Shown here: positions 11,061 to 21,918 of the stretch, piece after piece | Layout of the letters: each line of letters begins with the position of its first letter | Position numbering within the stretch: the stretch's first letter is position 1 | Source: Chionis minor | Taxonomy: Eukaryota; Chordata; Aves; Charadriiformes; Chionididae | Direction of reading: 5' to 3' | Length of the DNA stretch: 64,000 nt | Assembly (NCBI GenBank): GCA_013398295.1 | Contig: VZSF01001511.1 | Span: 1 to 64,000, forward strand | Notes under the pieces: generated by a model | What the model saw: the letters and a program-made list of their open reading frames with translations, nothing else | Told to the model about the DNA's origin: nothing | Databases searched by the model: none | Made by a program: the position numbers and the translations under genes

Positions 11061-11330
11061 GAGGCACCCAGACATGCTGATTCCCCAAAAGAGAAATGAG
11101 AGCTTTCCCCATGATGCTGTCCTGAAGGTACTTTATTATTTATGCGCCTATGACTGAGGTGGCTTCCCTTCAGCCCAACAAAAGTTGATTCAGCTTTGTC
11201 AGGTGGATCCCATGTGTGATTTTGGTGTTCCTGGATTGTTCCATGGTTGTAAAAAACTAAGTCCCTGTTGTCAACACCAGCTGTGCAGACAATTGTTGAC
11301 CCATAGGATCTGTCCTCTCCCCCTCAAGCC

Positions 11331-14300
11331 CATGGCATATGGGAGTGGAGAGAAACAAAGAATTTTGTATTGGACAACAGACAAGAGTGAAGCATATGGT
11401 ATCTTATGAAAAGTCTTGTGAACTTGCTGCTCCAGGGAATACTTTTTCCTCCCAAATTCACTCAAAGTACACACACAAGCCGAGGAAGGGACCTTCTCTT
11501 ACCTACGCATTGGGCTTTGCGAGGACTCCAGAGGTTTGGTGAAATTTTGGGCTAGACTTCGGCCAATAAGAAAGGTTGAAAGCCAGAAATCCCTGTTCAG
11601 ACTCTGCATCAGTAGCACCCCTGACTAATCCCTACCTGACTTGCCCTGACAGGTGTTGATGGCATGAGTCAAGTCAAGCTCCTTGTGGCAGGCACTGGGA
11701 TGGTACTCTGCATGATGCAGATGAGTGGGGCACACTGAATGTACAAAGGGACCTTTTGGGGGTGCAGCAATCACTCAGGAATAATGCTGAATCCACAGAA
11801 AATAATTTGGTTTTGGTCTACATGTGACTGGAACACTTTGGGGTGTCCCAGGGGGTTACAGTGTCTACAAATTGGATGATCTATCTTATGCTAGTGCCTT
11901 TTGGGAGCAATCCCACAGAATAAAAAAGAAAGGACCACCATGATACAATGGCAGCAATATTATGGTATTGATAATAATTGGTCCTGAGGGTATGCTCAGA
12001 ACCACACATAGTTCAAGTAAATTCTACATCCATGTAGCTTATGTACTGTCACCTAGGATATGCATCAGCCTTCCAGGGAATGACAGACCTGCTGAAAGCA
12101 TAATGCCTGGACATAAACTGAGTGGTACCCTCTACCGTGTTGTGTGAAGTAGACCAGCTCTGCTGACTTTTCTGGGATTGGGACCGTGATCATCTTGCCC
12201 ACTTTGGAGTGGCCAGCACAGCTAATGAAGCTAATGAGGAAAATCCAAGGTTGTTTGCAGGCTGTGTCTAATTGCATTTAATCAGTGCCTTGCAAAGTAA
12301 AGGTGGGTTGAAATTCCACACTGACAGACAGTGTTGGGTGAGTTATTATAATTGTTATTCAAAGGAGCTAGTCGATAAGAACTAAAAACACCAAACCAAA
12401 ACAAAAGCTTCTGTTCCACAGGGTTTCTAGTTGGCTGGGATAGATCAACATCTCATCTTTCACCTAAATAGGAATCCCTGAACTCCCTCAACTGCTCTCA
12501 TTTCTGAGTCAGTCTCTAGCTGAAACAGCATTCCAGAAAGAAGATAAGATTATCCTTGATCAAAACAATGTTCTTATTCTCTATTCTGGCTGGACAAGCT
12601 CTGTAGAGGAAGTGGCTGCTGAGAGAGGGAAAGGAGAAAAGCCAACGTTATGCTACCTTGGGACTACTCCACCTTCTGGAACAGAGAGAGCTGGAAGAGC
12701 TCTGTGTCTTGCAGAAACGTGCACTCCACTCCACTGGCCTCCGCTGGCCCTACCTCACCTCTCCCTTAACATGCTTTCAGCATATTGTTTTCCAGGCCCT
12801 TAACCTGTGCAACAAAGAGTGGTTTAGTGTATGGGCTCATGTGGAAAGCCCAGACAGAAACCCCCACTAACATTACAGTTTTCACCACAAGAGAGACCTT
12901 TGGCCTTATGGTCCATGTACAGCAGCAGAACAAACTTTCAGTGGCTGCAGAAAGCTGCAGGTCAGGGTGATCACAACGTATTGAAAACTCACCAAATACT
13001 CATTAATCAGAAGCATGGAGTCTTTGTTCAATGACCAGACCAACGTCATCTGGTAGAAATACTTAAGGTCCCTCAGTATTTGATATTTGTCAGCAATTTG
13101 TAGCTGGAACAGTAACACCTGCAATAGCTAAGGATGGAGTGCAGCTCATATTATGACCTCCTGAATGGTTTAATCCAAAGCCTGTCAAAGCTGGGAGGGA
13201 GTCTTTGGCTTCAATTGTCTTTCAGTCAGGCATTAATCTAATGCACCATAACTATCTCAGACAAATTCCTTTTTGTATCAAACTGCCCTCTGAAACTGCC
13301 TTCTTTTTTTTTATTGCTTCATCAAAATACATCCAGCTGTTCCTGTGCTTGTATCAGTACAATTTGCCCTAGACATTCCAAAGGAAAATTGTATGCATAT
13401 ATAAGTCAATAACAGCTGAATCCATTTTCTTCAAACTCCTCTTATTTTAAATGTAATGGAAATCTAGAGAATGTGATTTGCTTGTCCTAACTTAATTAGA
13501 TCAGTAATTTTAAGATTATTAGCACTGGACTTTTTTTACTTCTGCACAATATGTTTTGAATTCCATCTCTTTGCTCATAGAAAAATGTTGTTACACAATG
13601 AGTTATTTTAAATTGTAAATGTCCGGCAAACTTTAAACACGTATTAGGCTAGTACAATGCAAAGAGAAAGTGGCAGTGATCTCTTCAGTACTCCCAGCTG
13701 CTATTGGCCACATGACATGATAATAATAATAGCTTGCATTTCTGTTGAATATTTAGCTTCAGGAAAAAACTTGACGGATGTTGGGCTGCTCTCGAGTAAT
13801 TTATGAATTCCATATGTTTATAAGCGTCTTTAAATACTGTGAGGGATTTACAGTATGAAAACGTGTTTGGTCTTAGGAGGTGCTGACTGTCAATGGGCAA
13901 GGAGGAATATAATTGCATTTAGGACATGCTGCAAATGCCATCTGCTTTGATGTCATACAGCTGTGGGGTTTAGCAAATTCTGCCCACCTGGGAACGATGT
14001 CCCAGGCAGGATACAGAGGAGAACCAAAGCTCCAAGATGCTGAGTCAAACCACTTCTGAAGGAGGCAAGAAACAGACTTGCAGGGAAAACTAATGAAGAA
14101 ATGCTATTGAAATTCTCTGCTGAAGGGTGACAAACTTCTAGGTAAGACAGGTGTAAACCTGCTGCTCTTCAAAGCCTTTTAATCTTTTGTTCTAAAGGAT
14201 TCAACTGTGCTATGGTGTTAAGAAGGCCAGCCCATAAAGGCTTCTAGAGAAGTGACTACTCAGCCTAAAACGAGTTTGTGGGATGAGGCTGACAAGTGCA

Positions 14301-14362
14301 CGGACTACTGCAATCCAGGATCTAGTCTGGATAGCGTTGGGTAGAAGGTACTGTCATAGTGT
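11331..14362. other. Unique DNA, no gene seen
   Basis: No family recognised. Short overlapping frames at 12612-13034 lack known motifs. At 13720-13800 an ATAATAATAATAGC run is followed by text faintly like an old SINE tail, too weak to call. Confidence 0.5.
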
Positions 14363-14395
14363 TTTCCTTGTTCTGAGTTGTTTCCTTGTTCTGAG
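14363..14395 (+). repeat. Short tandem duplication, period 18
   Basis: TTTCCTTGTTCTGAG occurs at 14363-14377 and again, identically, at 14381-14395, separated by TTG. Confidence 0.9.
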
Positions 14396-15348
14396 AACAG
14401 TAACTTCTGTCCACCTGAAGTTACCATTAAACAACAGTTCTTGTAAAAGATAAGGCAGGACTTTAGCAATATTCTAAATAATAGACTTCTCTGAAACTAT
14501 CTGCATGCTTAAATAAAGCCATACTTAAGTGTTTGCATTTATCTGAGTATTCCCTTCCCAGGTAATGAAATGACAGAGAAAGTACTGATATCATTTAAAC
14601 CTTTTAAAAGAATACTTATAATAATAATAATTCTATTATTAATAATGTTTAATAGTGATTCTCAATAATCATAATAAATTAATTAAAAAGAAGCAATAAT
14701 AAATGAGCATAAGTAAAAATAACAAACAAAAAGCTATAGAAGCCAGGGATTTTTACTGAAAACCAGATTTTTATTTTCTTGTGATGGAATCTAAAGAAAT
14801 TCCTAGCAATGTTTTATCTCTGTTTTAGAACTGTAATAATCTTGCCTCTTGGCATTTTAGCTATATTCCAGTGCATGCCTGTCCCACCAACTTTTCTTAT
14901 TTTTATTGTGGCCGTGGACAAAACTAAGTTTTCTAGAATGTAACATTTTTCTGAAGAAAGTGTAAGTAATGAATCATCTACCTTGGCATGAGAAGTTTGG
15001 GTAATTCAAGTTTCATGTAGGGGTTTTTCCAGCTCTGTTTGGCAGTACTGGAGGTGTGAAGGGCTGACTAGAGCCGATTGAAATTGAAATGGTGTGTAAA
15101 CCTCCTTCTAGTCCTTGCACACAGTGAATTTGATCCAAAATGAATTTCATTAAGCCCCAGGTTTAGAACAGAAATCAGATACTTTGATTTTAAAATACGT
15201 TCATGTCTTTTGCAAAACAAAACCCCTTTCCAAATTAAAGCTTAAAGAAAGTGAGATGTTGCTATTCACAGTTTTCAGCCTGCTGTCTTCAACGTGCAGT
15301 GCAACACTTGAGGAAGCATGTGCTGAAATTACCTTCCTTAGCTAGAAG

Positions 15349-15711
15349 TCACGTGTGTAAAACAACAGGGGTGTCTTTCTGTAGTGGTGCTGCCAATATG
15401 GTACTCCACTCACCAATGTCAAGAGCTTTTTCTTTTTCTGGACAACTGGACGGCAAATCTCCAACGAATGCAATGGGGAGTGCCTTAGCATTTGCCAATG
15501 CTTCTTCTAAAGTTACTAGAGGAGTAGACGCTACCAATAGACTCAGGTAGAACACATGGTACTTGAGAAAACAACTGTGCTTCCTTTCTTCTGCATTTAC
15601 AAGGTTAGAGAGTGGTGTGTTGTGGTTTGAGATATCACAGAAAATTATTAGAGAGAGGATAATGGAGGATACATGTAACCATGTAACAGGATAAATTCTT
15701 ACACTTCCCTT
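15349..15711 (-). other. Unassigned open frame with a consensus splice donor inside
   Basis: The minus strand is free of stops for about 121 codons but has no ATG in that frame. Inside it a CTCCTCTAG acceptor-like site at 15516 and a perfect GTGAGT donor at 15413-15408 would bound a 102-bp, phase-neutral exon reading VTLEEALANAKALPIAFVGD and then LPSSCPEKEKALDI. I do not recognise the peptide. The plus strand is also open here for 99 codons (15251-15550), which weakens the case. It may be chance. Confidence 0.2.
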
Positions 15712-16378
15712 TTAGAACTAAACTTTTGGAAACTTCAGAGTCAACACTGAAGCAAGACATCCTTTCTAGCCGAACTTCTGCTCTCCACTACTCTTGAGGT
15801 CATGTGAGCCATTAATTAAATTCTTTCTTCACCTTTCTCTCAAGCCTCACTGTTTATTGCAATGTCATCCTCTTGTCAGCTCCTTTTATCACAAATCTGC
15901 CCCTGCTTAGAAACACTTACCAGTTCCAAACACCCTCATAACATACATGCTGAGACAGGGCAAACCTGAGACTGAAACAAGTATTTTACACCTTAGATTG
16001 ACTTTTCAAGGTCTTGAATCTCCATGCCTCCATCACAACCTGAGCTCTACAGGGTGCACAAGATACAGAACTGCCATCATTCACTTTTCATAGATTAAAA
16101 AAAAAAATAAAATTACTCAAGTGGAAAAAATCAAGCCTCTCCGCTTTCAAGACCAAAATTGACATCTCTTGAGCACCAGCTTTCTGCAGAAGTGAAAAAA
16201 CTCACCCTACCTCTTTAGACAGATGACTGCCTCCTTTCATGTCTCTTCCAGGATGTTTTGATTTGAGCACTGATCTTCATTGGGGACAACTTAAAAAGCC
16301 ACTTATGATGTTTCATTTAATTTACTATAGTTTCTGAGATTCCTTGTTCAAAGACCTACAGGATACTTTATTTATAAG

Positions 16379-16404
16379 TCCTGAATGAATGCAATCATTC
16401 AGGA
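16379..16404. other. Perfect hairpin, 10-bp stem, 6-nt loop
   Basis: TCCTGAATGA and TCATTCAGGA are exact inverted repeats around ATGCAA. Loosely similar text lies on both sides (TTTCTGAGATTCC near 16332 and TTCCTGAGATCCC near 16437), so this may be a relic of a repeated or inverted unit. Confidence 0.7.
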
Positions 16405-17434
16405 GTAACTGATTTGCCTTCAGTTTACCTACCACAGTTCCTGAGATCCCTACATACAAAACTTTTCTTAATCTGACACCCTATCATTCTTTACAGATAT
16501 CTGAGTATGAAATACAGCACTGGAGGGCAATGAAGAGCTGAGACATTGTGTCTTATCTTCTTAACCAGCCATTTACTTGTAAAAGTTTATATGGTTGGGA
16601 TTGTGTTATGGGAGGGGGAATGAAAGGCAATTTGATCTTCGTATAAGGAATATCAGACTTACTATATGCCTCCTCTTGAAAATCTGAAATAAAGATTGTT
16701 GTTGTGTGTTATAAATGGCAGAGAGGCCAAGAATATACACAAAATGTGGTATCAAGGCTGTGATGGGGAGACGATTCATCCCATGCTGCGCTATGGGACT
16801 GCTGGAATAAAATGGTGGAAGAGAAAAGGGGAAAAAAACCAGAGATGAGAGAAATTCAGAAAGCAATACAATTCCAGGAACTAAAGTATTCTGATACTGG
16901 AGAGTGTAATGCTGTTGTAGGAGAGAGCAGAAGAGAGATGTAGTTGTGGAAATAACGAAAACAGGGTGGGGGAGATAGATAGCAAAACCCAGAGATGATC
17001 CGGTGTAAGATTCAAGTCAAATGACATAGAGAGAGACATTCCTAGCTATCCATTAGATAACAGCAAAAAGCATCACCTACCATTTTGTTTCTCTTTACAC
17101 AATACTGTGTGAATAGACTCCTGGTCCAGGAGTGCAGCGGTCTGGCTGCCTCAACGCACACTGCTCCTGCCCCTGCTTCCCCTGTAGAATTCATCCTGTG
17201 CTCTCCTGGAGGCAGACATAGAGCTGAAAACACACAGGATCTCTGAAGTGAAGCTCAAATGCCAAAGACAACAGCTTCTTAGACAATGTGGAGAGAGCTG
17301 GAATTCATCACAGGTTTGAGATCTGAAGGTTACATGCTTAGTGCGTTCCCCTGTGTTTATGGTCTATGGATACTCCACAGACATCCTTAAATTTCATTTT
17401 CTTACCAACAGCTTGTATGTGCATTTTGCATGTG

Positions 17435-17486
17435 AAATGTTTAAAAAAGCATGAGAAAATAAATGTTTAAAATAGCATGAGAAAAT
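17435..17486 (+). repeat. 26-bp tandem duplication
   Basis: Two adjacent 26-bp copies (17435-17460 and 17461-17486), starting AAATGTTTAAAA and ending AGCATGAGAAAAT, differ at one base. Confidence 0.95.
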
Positions 17487-20439
17487 AAGAAAAAAACCCC
17501 AAAGCCTTGCAGGTAAACTCAAGGTTATGCTCTTGGACAATTAAGAATGACTCCAGCTCACCTTGTGCCATCTCCTTCCGGAATCTGGTACAGCCTCTCT
17601 CCTGGGTTTGGTATGTTCAGGATGCTGAGAGGGAACTGAGGCACCAGTGAAGATGTTTTTTTCTTAAAACTGATCTATTGCTTGCTAAGTCAATCCATGT
17701 CCAGAGAGACACAGCTACTAGTCAGTCTTCTAGAACTCCATGGATTAGCAACAGATGTTTTCTCAGTTGTACAATGGAAAACATTTTTTTCTTCTTCTGA
17801 AGGAAGCGACATATTTCTCTGGACTTGGTACAGTCTGCTATGGTTTGGGTACGGTCTTCACCCACAATAGCTTTGGTAACAACACATATAATATAAGACA
17901 ACAATCTTGCCTTCAGTTATTTAAGAGAAACCTGACTCCACTCCCGAGACAATATAACTCTGGCCAAAGGAAGTTCAGTTGGCTTCTTCTTTCTCTGAAA
18001 AACAGACCACACAATTGTGGTGGATGAAAGAGTAGCCAAAAAATTAAGAGATCATTTTCAGACAATTTTTTTTTTTTCAAATACAGTATTTTTCCCAGTC
18101 CTCCCACTCTTACAATATGAACTACTGCATATGCTTCATGAAATTATCATCTACTGCTCAGTTGTTTATTTTTGTAATCACTGGATTTTATTTCATTTGT
18201 TTGCCTTTTGACCCCTTTTTGATTATGGAGCATTTTAATGATTGAGGGATCTCTAGATCAGAGTCTCTTTAATGCAATGTGCTATCCGTAGAAAATTGGA
18301 GGGATTTCACTGACAGTATTGATACTCTGGTTTATCCCCACAATCAGACAAATACTTAAGTTACTACCAAGGGATTTTGATTCCTCTAGTACCTTTCCTC
18401 CCGATACTGTTTTTTTATCAGATCACTCTGTGAAATTCATTTAAAGTTTGAAACCCAGCCACATGGTTTATTTTAGATTTTTTTTAAATCTACCAGCTTG
18501 AATTCTTCCAGTAACTTCATAGCTGAGTCAGGTTTGTTGACCCCTGTAGCTGCTTTCTCTTAAACAATCTGCTGAATTGTACAATGCACATCTGAACAAA
18601 ATGTTAGACTTGAAATGCCACCAAGTATATTCTATTTCTGAAACACCCTGGTATTCCAAATCACTCAGTGATTTGAAAGTCAATGGAATGAAGCTCAGGA
18701 GAAATGAGAGAACTAGATTTGCTGTTAATTTGATATTTGGAAGTGACATTTTATTCTGCATGCAGATGTTGAAAAAGCTGCCAAAACCAGGCTTTGCTAA
18801 AATATCATAATTACTTGTTCCTCTAATCCCCAAATACAACATTGTTTGATGAAAACAATCTATTCTTCAGTCTCTTCTCTCCACCATCTATTGTTTTATA
18901 CCAGTTATTTATATAGGGAAATGTCTGACTTTTTAAAATGGAGTACTTGAGTCACTATTTGATTGATTTCTTCTCCCTCTGTGTTATCAGTCTTGATTTG
19001 AACAGTAGCTCATTGTGTTCTGATTATCTCATGTTTTAATCAGCCAATTCCTTTTGCTTTGGCCTTTTCTCTACCAAAATGAACCTCACTTTCCCCCGCC
19101 CCGTAAAAGCCTCTATACTTGTAATGCCACTGTGCTCTAAAAGGGACCCTCGTCCTGTTTGGCACACTGAGGAGAGCCAGGGACTAGAGGGAGTCTGAGG
19201 CACATCTGGGTACAGATGTCCGTGGCCAGGCATAGTGTCTTGGTTGGAAATCTTTCCAGGATGAGAAGTCCGAGAAGTCACTCCGTTCACAAAGACCCTC
19301 AGTGCTCTAGTTGGCTTCTGCGAGAGATTAGTAAAGGTAGACATTCTCTTTCTCCAGCTACTATAAAAATAACAAGTAAAATGTAGATAATACAAAAAGC
19401 CAGGCAGCCTATCAAGTGGCAGGGTTTAGCTAACCTTTGACTGTGGTGTAGGATGGAGAGCACCGCGTGGTGTCATGTTGTGGGACACAGCTGTCTGAAT
19501 TCAGTTTTGCTATTGTGCATACAAAACTTCCACAGTCAAAACTGGCAACTCAGCCCTGTGCCTCAGCCACGGGTCTTCTTTTCCAGAAAGTCTCCGCCAC
19601 TCCTGACTAGCAGGTATCTGAGGATAAGACTGCTGTCTGTGATCAGCGCTTTCTGCCAGAGAAGCAAGATCATGCTGATATCAAGAGCCGAGCCCAGGAA
19701 GTGCCCTTCCAGCCCTGTGTACCAGTAACCAGAACTGCCTTTTGCTGCACTTCCTCCACCCAGCAGTTCCGGCCATCATAGTCTCTGTGAAACCAGTCAA
19801 GGCATTGACTCACCCATCTGCATTATACATAAGCTGTTTCACACTGAGGACCTTCACATTTTTGTCACATGCTCTAGACTATTCCCAGACTTGCTGAGTT
19901 TGTGTTCAACTGCAAACAGTGCTTGGAAGCTGAAGGAACCCAAGCTTTGTGTGTTCTTGGTGAAGGACTTGGCAGGGCATAATTTGTAACAGCAGTATAT
20001 TGTTCTTGCTTGGCTTTAAATCTTAGCACTGCACTTCCTCAAGCAACTATCTGACACCCCAGAGCTTGGGAGGAAGGACGATGGCCCTCAGACATCTGAT
20101 GGCAGTTTTTGGTGGTGATCACTGCGCAGAGCTGACTGCTCTGCAGTTTGGACCTACCTGTTGCGAGGGCACTGTGCTGGCACCACCTTCAGAGGCACTG
20201 GTAAGTCTGCTGGGCATTTGGTGCAGGGCTGTCTCAGAACTGAGACCCCTTTAATAGTATCAGTGTTACAGACTGCTTGATAAGAGTTTTAAGCCACGCA
20301 TTTCTTCCCAGAGCTCACCATTATGAGAAACCTGTCTATCCTCTGCTAGTCAGGGCAGGCATGTTAGTGACAGCCCACATATATTGAAATCTGTCTTTTT
20401 GCTGTGCTGTCGAAACTTCTTCTCCAGGTGTGTTATTTT

Positions 20440-20900
20440 CATTATATAGCATTTAGTTTAGTGTTACTGTTTGTTTAACTTCTTTGTAGCAGATCTAATT
20501 TCCAAAGCTGCTTGGAGCCTTTTGTCATGCTATTTTACTATTTTTTCTCATCTGCTTAGGCTTGAGCACTCTGTATATGATAAAAAATTGTTTTATTTTC
20601 CTGTAAAACACCTTGGATACTGAATACAACCCATATGGCAGTTTGAGGAAACAGCATCTCCCAAAGAGGGTGTTGAATGTGCACAAATATGTGCTTGTTT
20701 TTTACTAAGGGCACCTGCCAGAACCCTGCTGACACATCAAGTGTAAAAAAATATTTGGCATCAGTCATCTCCTCCAAAATTTCCTTGTAGATATTGGAAA
20801 ATATTCTCTTTTATGTATTTATTTAATTCTGCAGGATATTTCCTGGTCCTCATAGCCACATCTATACTGGAAAAGTAAACATGCCATGGTGTGTTCTCCA
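20440..20900 (-). mobile_element. Ty3/gypsy-type LTR retrotransposon pol fragment (reverse transcriptase)
   Basis: The minus-strand frame at 20556-20777 (73 codons) contains AKYFFTLDVSAGFWQVPL, the RT block of gypsy elements in which an F-x-LD motif is followed by SGFWQIPL. After it, HIQHPLWEMLFPQTAIWVVF and GVLQENKTIFYHI align in order with the family blocks TPFGRYxFxRLPFGI and PEVFQ. Upstream, 20790-20870 gives AELNKYIKEN and EYFPIST in shifting frames, matching the DLNKxIKRExxPLPT block. Downstream, 20463-20527 gives HDKRLQAALEIRSATKKLNK, matching the block after the catalytic site (EHDxRLxxVLxRLxxxxLxLN). The YVDD box lies between and is lost. At least three frameshifts. No LTRs, protease or integrase seen. 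Order and spacing of five blocks make chance unlikely. Confidence 0.8.
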
Positions 20901-21470
20901 GTACTGAGGCCAACTGGAATAGATGTGAACTGAGTCCATGGTAGTAAATTTACTGTCCCTCAAAACAGTGACAGGTTAGTAGGGATGGGGCTTGGAACGA
21001 TTTAATCTACTTATAGAAACATAATTTGAAAGGACTAAGTCAGAAATCAGATTGTGTACTATCTAGCAGCCTTATAGCAAGACAGAGGTGACAAGAGCAA
21101 GGAGCGGGTAGGTGATGGCAGGAGGACAATAAGGAAGATGTTGATGTAAGGGGCATCTTCTCCTCCCTGAGGGTGGAGGCAATTCGGGGCAGCCCAGATC
21201 GCCCCGAGCATGCTCGTGCTGTGCACTCGCAGAGGGCTGGCCAGCTCTGCTGAGTCAACGCTCAACTCTGCCCTTCACCATGTTGGTCTGCAGTGCCCCA
21301 GAGCAGAGCATGGAGACCTGTGGAGGGGGACAGGCATTCTGAGGCAGAAGCTGGTGGCACAGAGGGAATATTTTGCATGAAATCAAAGGCCACTTCTGGC
21401 CATTCTTGCTTGCCCCGTGGGGCTGTGTGTTACCTAGGTCTGCACCGTTGCCTGCTCAATAACGTGAAGG
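20901..21470. other. Unique DNA between the gypsy fragment and a CR1
   Basis: Locally GC-rich at 21170-21260 (GGGCAGCCCAGATCGCCCC). No motif recognised. It would have to contain the rest of the gypsy pol upstream part if that survived, but I cannot see it. Confidence 0.5.
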
Positions 21471-21918
21471 GACATTGAGGTGCTGGAGAGTGTCCAGAGA
21501 AGGGCAACTAAGATGATGAGGGGTCTGGAAAACATGTCTTATGAGGAGCAGCTGAGGGAACTAGGATTGTTTAGTCTGGAGAAGAGAAGGTTGAGGGGAG
21601 ACCTTATTGCTGCTCTCTACAAATGCCTGAAAGGAGGTTGTAGTGAGATGGATGCTGGTCTCTTCTCTCATGTAACTAGCGATAGGACAAGAGGAAATGG
21701 ATTTAAGTTGCAGCAGGGGAGGTTTAGGCTGGACATTAGGAAAAAAAAATTCACTGAAAGACTTCTCAAACATTGGAATAGGCTGCCCAGGGAGGTGGTT
21801 GAGTCACCATCCCTAGATGTGTTTAAAAGTCATGTAGGTGTGGTGCTTAGAGACATGGTTTTGTGGCGGAGCTGCTAGAGTAGGGTCAATGGTTGGACTA
21901 GATGGTCTTAAAGGTCTT
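21471..21918 (+). mobile_element. CR1 LINE fragment (ORF2 C-terminus and start of 3' UTR)
   Basis: Begins GACATTGAGGTGCTGGAGAG, a usual internal CR1 position, so it is 5'-truncated. It runs through the ORF2 stop to GGTTGGACTAGATGGTCTTA and AAGGTCTT. The terminal part, including the octamer repeats, is missing: after 21918 the sequence is unrelated (GGCTGGGAGTAG). Compared with the other CR1 pieces in this window it is well preserved, so probably one of the younger copies. Confidence 0.95.
21480..21878 (+). pseudogene. CR1 ORF2 C-terminal 132 codons, still open
   Basis: An uninterrupted frame from the 5' truncation to the natural CR1 ORF2 stop (TAG at 21876). It includes [55 protein letters not shown] and [20 protein letters not shown], all diagnostic of the CR1 C-terminal domain that follows the reverse transcriptase. 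A run of eight A at 21742-21749 sits at a RKKKF site and has not broken the frame. It lacks the endonuclease and RT domains, so it cannot act by itself. The ATG is an internal methionine and no promoter is evident. Confidence 0.93.

Larger units (their letters stand above)
8341..11330 (-). mobile_element. Long decayed CR1 LINE (3' UTR, ORF2 RT and endonuclease, and some 5' sequence)
   Basis: About 3 kb of one CR1 copy on the minus strand, read continuously from its 3' region at 8341 (CAAGCAGGGTCAGCTGCAGC) up to sequence upstream of the endonuclease at 11165-11330 (CAGGTGGATCCCATGTGTGA, GACCCATAGGATCTGTCCTC). Most CR1 copies in birds are only a few hundred bases, so this is a rare long one. 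The terminal octamer repeats are not visible at the 3' end. ORF2 is broken by many stops and frameshifts. The sequence diverges clearly from the young subfamilies, so insertion is old. The 5' edge is uncertain and weak similarity may run to about 11400. Confidence 0.92.
14396..20439. other. Unique AT-rich DNA with small structured sites, no gene established
   Basis: Contains an A/T trinucleotide-rich patch (ATAATAATAATAATTC, 14618-14720), a perfect 10-bp-stem hairpin at 16379-16404, a 26-bp tandem duplication at 17435-17486 and a second small palindrome at 18657-18675 (CAAATCACT C AGTGATTTG). The minus-strand frame at 15349-15711 is listed separately. Otherwise I see no conserved coding block. 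Confidence 0.5.

Noticed and set aside
13710..13800. Old SINE tail after ATAATAATAATAGC
   Set aside because: Only a simple ATA run plus about ten matching bases.
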